DNA of 64,000 nt from Zeus faber. Its lineage: Eukaryota; Chordata; Actinopteri; Zeiformes; Zeidae. Position numbers and translations under genes: made by a program. Below are positions 52,111-62,450 of the stretch, piece by piece. The notes under the pieces were generated by a model that did no database searches, was not told the origin of the DNA, and was given only the letters and a program-made list of their open reading frames with translations. How positions within the stretch are numbered: the stretch's first letter is position 1; the number at the start of each line of letters is the position of its first letter. The stretch is from contig OY482846.1 in assembly GCA_960531495.1 (NCBI GenBank), positions 36,625,565-36,689,564 on the forward strand. Reading direction: 5' to 3'.

Positions 52111-52687
52111 TATTTCTTAAGATTGTTAAGATTAATTAATAGGCCACATTGTTTATTTTTAATTAGTTGCTATTTTTCGCACAGAAGTTAAATTTAAGCT
52201 AGATTTCATCGTATGTGGTTGATTTAATAGAAATTAAGAAGTGTGTTGTTCTTTCTTAATTCAAACAATGCGCAGCTGGGTGCTGATTACCTTTTACTGC
52301 TGATTTGTGTAAACAGCTGCTTTGCGGCGTCAGTACCCTGGCATTTGTGGGCGTGTCGGCTCAAAATCCACTGGCTGTATGTGTACGCCAAACAATTCAA
52401 ACCTCTCTCCTTTTCCAAATTCAAGATACATTATATAGATAGATGTTGTCATGTCCACTTATTTCTTATTAAAATGCTGTAGTTGGTTTACTTTATAAAT
52501 AACCTCTTGAAAAAATTACGTCAATAATCTTGCCATCAGTCCCTTAAACATAAAATGACGTGTTCCTTATTTTATCGTAAGTTTAAGTGACGTTATTCAT
52601 TTATAAAAGTAGGAACAATGCAGTGGTCCGAGTGTCCATTTTCCAAGGACCAGCACCATTGAGAGTGTATGTATTTGATTTATGTCG
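52111..52687. other. intronic stretch, nothing recognised
   Basis: AT-rich, no motif seen. Confidence 0.4.
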
Positions 52688-53435
52688 TTTAGAATTAGGG
52701 TTGGGACAAAACTTCAAGTGAGGCGTCAACAACTTCATTGACATTTTCAGATAATTAATTAGCTAGTTGAATAAGTGGCTGTGGGAGATAACTGGGCTTT
52801 TTTCCATTTCTTGGCTGCTGTTAGCTTACCATGAGCATTTAGCTTTAGCTTAGCATTTTTACTAGCGTTATCATTATCATCAGCTTGTTAGTCGTCTTGT
52901 TTACACTCTTGCTTTCATTGACGGGTCACCCTGTCCCAGTCTCAACCGGCCCTTCAGTCCTGGCAGCCCTGAGCTCAGTGGATCCTATCCTATGGTGGTG
53001 GCAGAAGAGGGACCAGATGCTAATGCTGGCTAAAAAAAACATCAGAATCGTTCCCCCATTTTCCCTACTCCACTAAACTAACCTCCCTGCTACAACTCCT
53101 AGATCCTGGGAAGGATATCACATCCAAAAACCCACACAACAGCATTCTCATGCTATGCCCTGGTGGTGACAAACTGTGACAGGTTGGAGGTTGTATGGAC
53201 GGGTTTGGGACGGGACAGGGAGGTAGGTTTTTTTTGTGTGTGTGTGTGTGTGGTGTGTAAAATGTTCTAGATAAATAACAATGTTGAAATGTAGAAGTTT
53301 GGACTGGGTTGTTTTTTTTTGTTTTACAACTGAAGCAACATTTTTGTTATTGCAGGGAGAGTAAAGTACCAAAAAAGGTACCATTGGGTACCGGTTTCGG
53401 TTCAAATGTGAACGGCACCCAACCCTATTTAGCAT
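52688..53435. mobile_element. non-autonomous hAT-like element (family E) with 8-bp target duplication
   Basis: The element proper is 52696-53427, from TAGGGTTGGG to CCCAACCCTA. Flanks TTTAGAAT and TTTAGCAT match at 7 of 8 positions, fitting hAT target duplications. A second copy is at 60278-61103. Confidence 0.8.
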
Positions 53436-53591
53436 TTAAAAATGTTGTTGAATAGGTTTGGCATACAGAATTTCTATATAATCCCTATGAACTCCCTCTG
53501 TGCTCGATGATATAACAAAAGCAGTTGATTAGATAATGTTATGTATGCTAATATGCATATCGGTCACGGAAGGGCTAATGCCTGGTTTCAC

Positions 53592-53723
53592 CTCAGTGTG
53601 TAGAGGATCTTCCCGTTGTTCCAGATTCGGAGCAGCTGGTTGGGCGTGGTGATCCAGTGGGAGTCGGCGTTTTTGGAATTGCGGAAAATTGTGTCGGGGA
53701 GCCAGATCAGACCCACCATGTTG
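53592..53723 (-). CDS. gabrg3: gabrg3 exon 4b: ligand-binding domain, loops A/E region
   Basis: 132 bp encoding (S)[17 protein letters not shown] through [17 protein letters not shown]. The acceptor AAAACAG is preceded by a CT-rich tract; the donor is CTGAG|GTGAAA. It completes a split Ser codon from exon 4a (phase 2) and leaves AG of an Arg codon for exon 5. The WxPD motif typical of Cys-loop receptors is present. The residue matching gamma-2 Met130 is Leu, as in gamma-1 and gamma-3. The block is closer to gamma-3 (LIW, DTIF, GKILY) than to other gammas. Confidence 0.95.
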
Positions 53724-54427
53724 CTGTTTTGGAGGATGAGAGAGAGAGAGAGATTCAAGTGTGAGATGAGTACAGCTAATTTCACTTAGGTGACAAGAGA
53801 ACGCGCCGCGTGTGTTTTTCAATTTGCATCATTAATTACAATAATTACCTCAGGCCATTATAAAATCAAGTTCTGCTTTCCAAAAATGATATCTGTGTTT
53901 TGAAAACAAATTTTGGAGTGATGGATCAGATGGTTCGCCAAAATACACTTGAATTCATGAAATTAGCGGCTTTTGCCTGGTACCTTTCGGTAGCATTAGC
54001 ATTAGCGGGGCATGAGAAAAGGCGCAATAATAAGGAAGAAAAAAAACAAACATTTTAATTTAGAGAACGTTCATTCATTTTCATCCTTTTTTTTTTTTTT
54101 TTTAACCAGTGGCAGGGTAGCACTTGTACCATTGGTGAAATCATAAACATCAAATTGAATTTATTTGGAACCAATTAAAGTGTAAAACGGGCAAAAAATG
54201 TGAGCTAAACGAGGATTAACGATCCTCAAATTCAAATAGAACCAGACGCTGGGGGGCACATGAAATGTCACGATGAGGGAAATTTCGGGGGTAGGTATGG
54301 AAACATTTTGGATATATAGAAAATAATTGAACAAAATCCAAATTTTGACAGAATATAAATGAAAAATTGAAATAAAAATTTGAAATTCGAGTCATATGGG
54401 TTGATACTAAAAATGGGAAAATTACAC

Positions 54428-55093
54428 TTAAAGCAACACTAAGTAACTTTTTTTTACCTTAAAATAACAACTTCAAAATCATTTTGATGGCACACTGACT
54501 TGTAATGTGGAGAACCTGTGCCATGTGATGGCACCTGGCACCTCTTTCAATGCCACCCACCCTGCCGAGCGCCTGTTCTTGCACTATGTAACTTTGGTGT
54601 TTGGGTACAAAACCGTGGGAAGAGTGAGTCACGCTTTGTGGCATTGCGTCACTTCCTTGTCGTTATGCTCCGGTAATCGTCGTTTTTGGCCTGGTAAAAT
54701 GTATATTTAAAAAAAAACACAACAATAACTCATAAACTTGCTCAAAATGTCCGGTGATAATGCTCATACAAAAAGTAGCCGCTCCACCCCCCCGAGGGCA
54801 CGGATTAGACGGGCCAGTGGGGTTCCCAGTCGGTGTGCCAGGCGGAGCCCTTCTGGTACCTACACCGTATCAGGGGGCACCGTTCCCGTTCCCCCGTTCC
54901 ACCCCCCAGAGCCGTGCACTGAGCCATTGCTCATTCAGGGAAGAACCAAGGTCTGTGCAAGGGGCGCTGTAAACTAACATAGACTGTGATGGAAAACGTG
55001 ACCGATAAGGTTCAAGTTTTATCACAGTAGTGTAAAAGTGCCATTGCACTCGCAGGGGTACCAAATCCCAAATGTTACATAGTGCTGCTTTAA
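54428..55093. mobile_element. MITE with TTAA flanks (piggyBac-like target)
   Basis: Left end TTAAAGCAACACTAAGTAAC. The right end, reverse-complemented, reads TTAAAGCAGCACTATGTAAC. TTAA lies at both borders. No transposase. Confidence 0.8.
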
Positions 55094-55180
55094 TGCGAAT
55101 TAATTCATATAACTTATATATATACACAGTATATACCTTGTTTATCTTATACCCCTCTACTTTGGACCATACTGTATCTC

Positions 55181-55700
55181 ATGGTGCTTTTCCACTCATG
55201 GTACCATCTCAACTTGACTTGACTTTTTTTGCTTTTTCTTCAGGCAAGAGTTACGTTAAGTACCTGGTAACTGTTACTCTTTTGGTATCACCCCCATCAA
55301 GGTTCCAAGCGAGCTGAGGCACCGTGAAAACACTGCAGATGCACGTATTGGTCAGAGAGAATCTTCACTCTGACCAATTGCCTCATCATGACACCACACT
55401 GGACATCCTGCACAAACCCGCAATTTGTAAATAGCGAAGCGAATAGCGGCTGCAATTTTTTTATGCACTGGACTACTCGATTAAATGGCAACCCACAAAA
55501 CCACAAAAAAAAAAAAAACAAACGATCAAAAACACCGTCCCCTTGATATCCTCCGTTGTTCCTGTGTGTGCCCCGTTGAAGATGACGCCACGACAGTTTG
55601 ATGTGGCGTCGCTATGGTTACTATCTGCAGTGGAAAATGAAGTAGATCAAGAATTGAGTCGACTGGAGTTGAGCCCTACCATGTAATGGAACAACACCAT
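55181..55700. mobile_element. MITE with about 43-bp terminal inverted repeats
   Basis: Left end ATGGTGCTTTTCCACTCATG then GTACC. The right end, reverse-complemented, reads ATGGTGTTGTTCCATTACAT then GGTAGG. CTCAACTTGACTTGAC pairs with CTCAACTCCAGTCGAC. No coding capacity. Confidence 0.75.
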
Positions 55701-55856
55701 AAGTCACATCAACTCCAGTTTCTGTTTCAACTCCCTACTTTTTAGGCATTTTCAGCATAAATGAATTCATACTTTTTTTTATTTTTTTTTATTTTTTTAA
55801 TCATTTAACAATTTTATTTTATTTTATTTTTTTCCATCCAAAAACCTGTTCAGCAC

Positions 55857-55948
55857 CTGTTGAGGGTCAGGATCTTCATGCTGCTGCTGTTGTACCTCAG
55901 GCGCGTGTCCACCCACGTCTGGGCGAAGATGATGTCGATCTGGTACTC
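55857..55948 (-). CDS. gabrg3: gabrg3 exon 4a: ligand-binding domain, loop D
   Basis: 92 bp, 30 codons plus 2 nt, beginning EYQIDIIFAQTW and ending KILTLN. The acceptor follows a long pyrimidine tract ending in CAACAG; the donor is CAACAG|GTGCTG. Reading through the donor meets TGA after two codons, so splicing is required. It encodes the beta-2 strand/loop D segment that, in gamma subunits, faces the benzodiazepine pocket. NSS after RY is an N-glycosylation sequon. Relative to human gamma-3 there is one extra Ser in NSSSMK. The residue matching gamma-2 Phe77 is Ile. In mammals this segment shares one 221-bp exon with the next; here an intron separates them. Confidence 0.9.
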
Positions 55949-56329
55949 CTGTTGCCACGGGGTTGAGAAAAAAGAGAGGGAGTGAGAGAGTGTGGCTAGA
56001 AGCTATGAAGAGTGAAAAAAAGCATCAAAGTGGTCACCTTGGTTCGAAAAAGTACAAAAAGAGCTTATCTTTGTCGCATAAGTTCTCCCTTTAATATGCA
56101 AATCGCTGTGTTGTTTCACCTCCACCGCCGTGGCTCTAATTGTTGAAATAATAAAAAAAAAAGTCCCCTTACGCTGCTTTATCAAATTTACCGCAGCTGC
56201 CTTTCACTCATTCTTGCCAGGAACAATGGAAATGTATATAGAGGAGCACATGTCCAGTTTAAAACTGAAACCTTGAAACTTTTCTTCTCCTGCCAAGACA
56301 AAAAAAATAGATTTTTTTAATTTTTTTTA

Positions 56330-56700
56330 TAAATAATCTTACAGATTACCACTTTAAACAAGGTAAACTAATGAAGCTACCAACTGAAAGTCACTCCGAT
56401 AGAGTGAAAAAGAGAATATGCAAATTGTGTGAAACAACCAGGGGAACTGCCTCCAATAAAGTTAATAAGAAATTATATATTTTTAAAAAGTTTTCACTGA
56501 AACAAGCAAACATTATACAAAGAAAAGCAATACAAAATAACCAAAAATATGGGAAATAATCTCTCAGATTTCCACTTTGCACAAGTTAAAGTGAAGAAAC
56601 ACAAGGTTAAACTGACTCCAGTAAAGTTAAAAAACAAGACAATAACAATATATTTTTTTACAATTATTTATAAATATAATTTTTTGCATCGTTTGTGTTT
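56330..56700. repeat. tandem duplication of about 215 bp
   Basis: AAATAATCTTACAGATTACC/CACTTTAAACAAGGTAAA is repeated as AAATAATCTCTCAGATTTCC/CACTTTGCACAAGTTAAA, and CCAATAAAGTTAA as CCAGTAAAGTTAA. Confidence 0.65.
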
Positions 56701-57019
56701 AGGTGTCTGGGCATTACTGCTCAACACTGCGGGCGAGGTGTAAAGCAGACATAGATATACTTAGTGAGCTAGAAATATAGGAGTGATGAGCTGGAATCCT
56801 CCTATTCGATAGAAGAGTAGAGCCCAATAGGTGGATGCAGGGGAGGTGGAGGAAGTGCCGCAACAAAGCAGACAGCAAACAGTTTGAAAAGCAGGCAGAG
56901 TAAAAGGGATTTGCTGTTTAAATTGGCCGGCCCATAGGGGCAGGGCAGCATGTGGCGCCGTCAAGTTGTCTGACAGAACTAGCTCTGCAAGCTCCACATA
57001 ATTATCGTGAGGATAAAAG

Positions 57020-57130
57020 GTATGATTCAAGAGGTTATTTGTCACATATATACGGTCACACATATTGTATATCCAGTGAAATGTCATGATACCCAGTGAT
57101 TACGCACAATAACCTATAAAAATACTAATA
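57020..57130. repeat. fragment of a repeat also found at 60345-60540
   Basis: Shares TTATTTRTCACATAYATA, CAGTGAAATGTCAT and CCCAGWGATWAYGCACA with the later copy. Confidence 0.6.
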
Positions 57131-57950
57131 AAATGTGCGTAACCGACATGAGGTGCACCAAGGACAGTTGTCGACAGCAATGCCTTGGTTTTGTAACAAC
57201 TCCACCTGCCGGTGTTCCCACCCCATTTATTTTTTTCTGGGAAGTGAAGCTTCGTCCCATTTTTTGCCCTAGCTACATCTTTCTCTTCCGGGTGGAATAC
57301 ACTTTTACAGGACTACAAGACAAGGCACTGATGCTGCAGCGGCAGCTCCATTATTCATGATTATTCTCTACAAAACAATGAACTGTGTGAGTGTTTCTTG
57401 TTTTTTTCCTATCCAGAGATGAGGCGCAGGGAGCTGCAAAGGTGCTTTGATTATCTGGCTTCGACTCGTCCCATTCTCTGTCTGGGGAATCCATCACAAA
57501 GAAAAAATAAAGTAGGAGTCATTATTTAGGATGTAAATATTTTATATGATAAAGCAGAGTCATTACCTCCCGTCAACCATGGCGCAATGTAGGGAGTGTA
57601 TTCAAAATGTGGATACGGTGTTTAGCTTTTAGCTTCTAGCGAACCAAGGGGCTTAGTTAAGCCGCGGCTGCAGGTGGCAGAAGGGCTTTCTTCCTGCAGC
57701 TGCACAGTCGAATCAGCGCCCTGATTGGTCCCATCCGGAGTTAATGTTTGTCTGTCTTGTAGAAGGGAATCTGCGCATGGGGCTCGTCAGGCGACCAGGA
57801 GCTAAGGAGAAGTCATTCCTAAAGCGTCCAGACTGATTGTCATTATTATTTCTAGCCTTTTGGTCAGTGAGCATTTTTGTTCCAGTATTTCATGAAAAAC
57901 TCTTGCCATGTCGGCACCCCAGTGTCAGAAAGACTCTAGCTCCCTCCTTC
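57131..57950 (-). other. upstream intron stretch, nothing recognised
   Basis: No motif seen. Position is inside the intron upstream of exon 4a. Confidence 0.4.
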
Positions 57951-58660
57951 AACCCGTAAGTGGAGTGGGGAGGGACGCCGAATGAAAGGCGCCCCAGGGC
58001 CATTCCGGTTGCTGCAGAAGCGCCCTGCAGACCTTGAGAATGAGCGGGACTTCCTCCGCTGCCAGTTGGAGTGCGCCCTCACCAGCGTGAGCTCACAGGA
58101 GGACCGGCCCCTGGCGCAGGGTTCCCTCTCCTCAGTCTCCCGGGAGGACTGGACCAATTTCCCGCCCTGCAGGGGCCCAGTGCCCGGAGGTGCTGCCACT
58201 GCACCACCGCTGTCTCCGGGAGGCAGGAGCACCATGGTTAGGAGGTGCCAGAGAACGTTGCGACCGACAGCTGGCTCGCCACTGCCAACCAGGAGCCGAC
58301 CGAAGAACCAGGCCTGCGTCTGGCCCCAGGATCCATGCGGGCTTCGCCAAGTTGGCAGCCTGTCCCGGTGCTCTAGAGGAGAATGTCCGGAAATCCACTG
58401 CGTGCAGCGCCTCCCAATGGGGAAAAAAGCATACAGTGAACGCTGCGGTTAGTTTGCGCCTGTTCCACTCCCTGATTTTGTGCACAGATTGGCCAGGATT
58501 TGACGCGTTGATGAGAGAGCCTGGGGAAGTGCACTCAGGGTCAGTAGGGAGATGTGAGTGTTGCCTGGCATGCAGTAATGCGGATGGGACATCGGCGGGT
58601 GTGACCGGTCCGGGAGCGAGGGAATCACAAGTGGGATCAGAGTATTGGATTGCTCCCTAC
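57951..58660 (+). other. unidentified GC-rich block with open frames
   Basis: GC-rich relative to its AT-rich surroundings. A frame at 57982-58452 (156 codons) has ADLENERDFLRCQLECALTS, coiled-coil-like, then Ser/Pro/Arg-rich sequence. An overlapping frame at 58190-58774 continues in another phase with VNAAVSLRLFHSLILCTDWP. This suggests one frameshifted coding remnant, but I recognise no family. Splice sites are not evident. It could be a transposon-derived fragment or a processed copy. Confidence 0.3.
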
Positions 58661-58679
58661 ATCGCTCCCTACGAGCTAA

Positions 58680-59000
58680 ATAACTCTGTTTTGTCGATCC
58701 ATGTTGTCATCTCAGGTTTCTTTGTTCATGTTTTCCAGGTTTGTTTCTATGTTTATTCGTCTCACCAGTGGTGATTCTCCCCCTCTTGGAGTAGTAATGA
58801 TGATTAGTTGTTTAAAGACGAAACATAGTGAGCTCGTTCTCAAAGAGAGAGATTGGTGGCGGTTCTGTGTAACAAAAAAGCTGTGTTCTTGTCATCCCAC
58901 AATAAAGAGTGGCATTGCAGGTTGAGAAGTTGAACTTCGTCGTAGATTCAGTGGCATACAAATACTCTGTGTTGTATGCCAAACATGCTGACAGCACGTT
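58680..59000 (-). repeat. dispersed repeat family A, copy 5
   Basis: GATCCATGTTGTCATCTCAG, GTGGTGATTCTCCCCCTCTT, AGCTGTGTTCTTGTCATCCC and CAAACATGCTGACAGCAC match the 30452 and 36835 copies in order and orientation. Confidence 0.85.
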
Positions 59001-60277
59001 TCAAATAAATCTGTCGGCTGAATTGTAAATACGCACTTTGCCAAGAAACATGCTGTGCGATACTTATGCACTTCATAGAAGATGATCTGAAACTAACTGA
59101 GTTGAACGCAGTGAGAATATATGTTAGATGATCGGATTGTTGTATCACTATTGGAATGCCAGCCATCCTCAATGAACAACTTAAAATGTATATCTGAATC
59201 AATGCAACAGTAAAGCTGATGCCTCACGAGTACCATTATAACAACGGACGGCCTTTACCACAAAAAAGCTGAAAAAACAAATGCCAGAGAGAGCAAGCCA
59301 CTCAAACTCATGAAAAGGAACACAGCTCCGAAAATATGGAAGAGAAAATGAAGGCTCGAAAAAGAGCACGCCAAATTAAACTGGCATAGTTCACAAGAAG
59401 AAAGAATCTCATTACACCATTTGTGTTGGATTATGAAAATGTCGAAACGGTTCAAAAATATTGGAGATCTCTTATTCAAACTATAACATAGTTTATTGGA
59501 GGACACAATGTAGTGCAGGACATATTGTCTGAGGATGAAGCTTCTCATAACCACATAAACTGGTATGAGCCCAAACTCCTCTCCGTGCAAGAATTTCAGG
59601 ACAAAATTAAGAATTGGTTGAGGCTCACCCCCATTGAAAAGTCTATATAGGCTGTTGTTGAAAGTAGATTGGAAAAGGACGACGTATCTGCTATTTCATG
59701 TGGTAGCAGAAGTCAAAGCTCATCAGCTAGAGTAAGGGCTGAATCTGATCATGCTGCTCTAATGGCATGCTATGCTGCCATTGCCCAAAAACCTGCTTTG
59801 GTAAAAGAAGAAGCTGTATTGAAAATTCTAAAAGCAAAAAAATTGATCTTTGAAACTCAACTTGCTGCTGCTAGCGCCAAGATTAAAGCCACTACATCCC
59901 CTCACAACTCACATCAACACGTGACGCTATGAATGGGTACGCATCAAGACAACCAGGGAGCGAGACTACAGGAGCGAGACTACAATGACAGCGAGATTAC
60001 CTCACTCCTGCAGCTGGTTTAACAGTCAGGGCAATGGCGAGCCCAACGCTTTACCAAGTGTGGTAAAGCTTTTCAAAACTCGACGCAGGCAACACTCAAC
60101 ACTCAATATTTGTGATGCGAAATGCAAAGTTGGCCATGGCAACATGCTTAACTGAGGAAACACCTGGTCAAACACAGAATGTTTCTAAAAGCTGAAGAGT
60201 GAACTTCAGCCGCAGCTAAAGTTAGCACCACGCCAGCAGCCGGCGCCGAAAAGGTTCAATCCTCCATGGACGACGAA

Positions 60278-61103
60278 ACTTTAAGTGGGTCGTCAACAAA
60301 TTCGACATGTTCAGGTAATTAATTAGCTAGTTGGATAAGTTGTTGATTCAAGATTAAAGATGTTTATTTATCACATACATATATGCAGTGAAATGTCATT
60401 GCAACGCACCCAGAGATAATGCACATTAAATACTAACTGATACAATAGCGAACTAATTACAATCTAACTGAACTAACTGATTCCGAAAACGTTATGCAGT
60501 TAGTAAATACAATAAAATAAGAGTAAAAAGGTAATATACTGAGTGGGGATACGAGTGGGAGATAACTGGGCCTTTTTCACTGTCATTTAGCTTTAGCTTA
60601 GCATTCTTACTAGCGTTATCATCAGCTTGTAAGTCGTCTTGTTTACACTCTCGCTGTCATTGACAGATCACCCTGCCCCAGTCTCAACTGAGCTCAGTGG
60701 ATCCTGTCCTGTGGTGGTGGCAGAAGAGGGACCAGATGCTAATGCTGGCCAACTTGGCAAAAAAATATCAGATTTTTCCCCCAATTTCCCAACCCCACTA
60801 AACTAACCTCGCTGCTACAACTCCTCGATCCTGGGAAGGATATCACACGCGCTTCCTCTGAGACACACACAACAGCATTCTCATTCTACGCCCTGGTGGT
60901 GACAAGCTGTGACAGGTTGGAGGTTGTAGGGGCGGGTTTGGGAGGGGAGAGGGAGGTAGGGATAGGTTTTTTTATTGTGTGGTGTGTAAAATGTTCTAAA
61001 TAAATAATGTCCTAAATAAATAACAACGTTGAAATTGAGAAGTTTTGTTATTACAGGGAGAGTAAAGTACCGAATAAATGTACCGTTGGGTACCCGACCC
61101 TAG
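60278..61103. mobile_element. family E hAT-like element, copy 2, with nested insertion
   Basis: Shares AATTAATTAGCTAGTTG, GGGAGATAACTGGGC, AGCTTTAGCTTAGCATT and GGTGGCAGAAGAGGGACCAG with 52696-53427. Ends GTACCCGACCCTAG. A foreign block at about 60345-60540 interrupts it. The left end is lost. Confidence 0.75.
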
Positions 61104-61706
61104 TGAGGAGGAGTCAGAAGTGGATGTTTGAAAGTCAAAATGTCATCACCACCTCAAGCATCTGAAAAACAGTGCCCATACTGAACCTGCAGCTAAGCAC
61201 ATACGTTTCCACCGCAGCTCAAGAAATCAACTAGCCTAACAAGAACCAGTTAAACCCCAACTGGCGCTTACAAAATAGACCTGTCCACAGTCATGCAGAG
61301 ACCAAATAATGTCACTGAAATGTTTATCGTAGAGCAAAGGCTTTCGTTGCTCCCACCGAGAGACATTCGTACTTTCTCTGGTGATCCGCTTCGGTACTTG
61401 GGCTTCAATAGAAGCTTTGAGCACGCTATTGAACACAAAACAGCCATGACAGATTGTTATTTTTGGAACACTTCACTACTGGTCAACCTCAAGACTTGTT
61501 GTGGAGCTGGTCAGGAGCTGCATGTTCATGGACCCTCAGAGGGGCTACAGAGAAGCAAAAATGAAGAAAAACTTTGGAAATTACTTCCTGGTCACAACAG
61601 CATTTGTTGAGAAGGCCCTTGGCTGGAAAGAAATTATATTTGAGGACAAGGCAACCCTTCATGACTGCTCTTTTCTTGAAACACTTTGGACATGAAAAGA
61701 CGGATG

Positions 61707-61746
61707 CTTTCTTCGCAGCATCACTTCTGTGATGCTGCGAAGAAAG
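61707..61746. repeat. perfect 18-bp hairpin
   Basis: CTTTCTTCGCAGCATCAC, loop TTCT, then its exact reverse complement GTGATGCTGCGAAGAAAG. It lies inside the BEL/Pao remnant. Confidence 0.98.
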
Positions 61747-62450
61747 GGTACGTGGACCGCAACCTACCTGTGACTTGCCAATGAGGAGAATAAAGTCAAC
61801 CTTGCTCTCGTCTTTGGAAGAGCCCTGGTTGCACTGTTAAAACAGATGACTATCAATGTGTGTCTTACTACAGTGGTGATGGCTGTGAGAATGGAGAAGA
61901 TTTTCACAAAGGAGCTGCAACTCCCAATTGAAAACTGTCTTTTGGACCGATAGCACCTCTGTTGTCAAGTACATCAGAAAACAAAGTCAGAGAGTCAAAA
62001 CATTTGTAGCAAATACAGTGAGCAAGATCAGAGATGCGACACGTAGAAACCAGACTGAATCCAGCTGCATATTGAGGACGAACCGTCGAAGCCTTCCTCG
62101 GTTGCAAAACCTGGGTTGAAGGCCCAGAGTTCCTGAAAGTGCCAGAAAAGAACTGGCCTTAACCTCCAGCTGATCTTTCCCCCATTCTGATGGATGACCC
62201 TGAAGTCAAACGGGACAAAGTCACGGTCAATATGGTGATTCGAGGAGAACACCAACGGTATGAAGACACGTTTTCACGACTTCTCAAGCTGGAGCAAGCT
62301 GCAGAAGTCAGTAGCATGATTCTTGAATCTCAGGGATCTCCTCGTCCAACTGAGAAAATAAAGTCCTGACCTCAGTCAGCTCTGAAGAGGCGAACAAGAA
62401 ACAGCTGGTAAAGCTCATGGAAAACAAATAAAAGAGTCTAATCACTGATC

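Larger units (their letters stand above)
53724..55856 (-). other. gabrg3 intron splitting the ligand-binding exon
   Basis: 2133 bp, phase 2, with GTGCTG donor and AAAACAG acceptor. More than half of it is two MITEs (54428-55093 and 55181-55700). Mammalian GABA-A subunit genes have no intron here, to my knowledge. Confidence 0.85.
59250..62450 (+). pseudogene. decayed BEL/Pao-type LTR retrotransposon (gag and RNase H pieces)
   Basis: Three plus-strand blocks are in order. A gag N-terminal charged helix lies near 59669-59930. A gag core at 61340-61690 has the LLPP-R-I-TF-GDPL-Y motif and a C-terminal LG-W block. An RNase H region at 61790-62110 has the FWTDSTSV motif, followed by the segment that links to integrase. 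Frameshifts and stops break every block. Protease and most of the reverse transcriptase and integrase are missing, and no LTRs were found. A family E element (60278-61103) interrupts gag. Inactive. It lies antisense to gabrg3. Confidence 0.8.
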
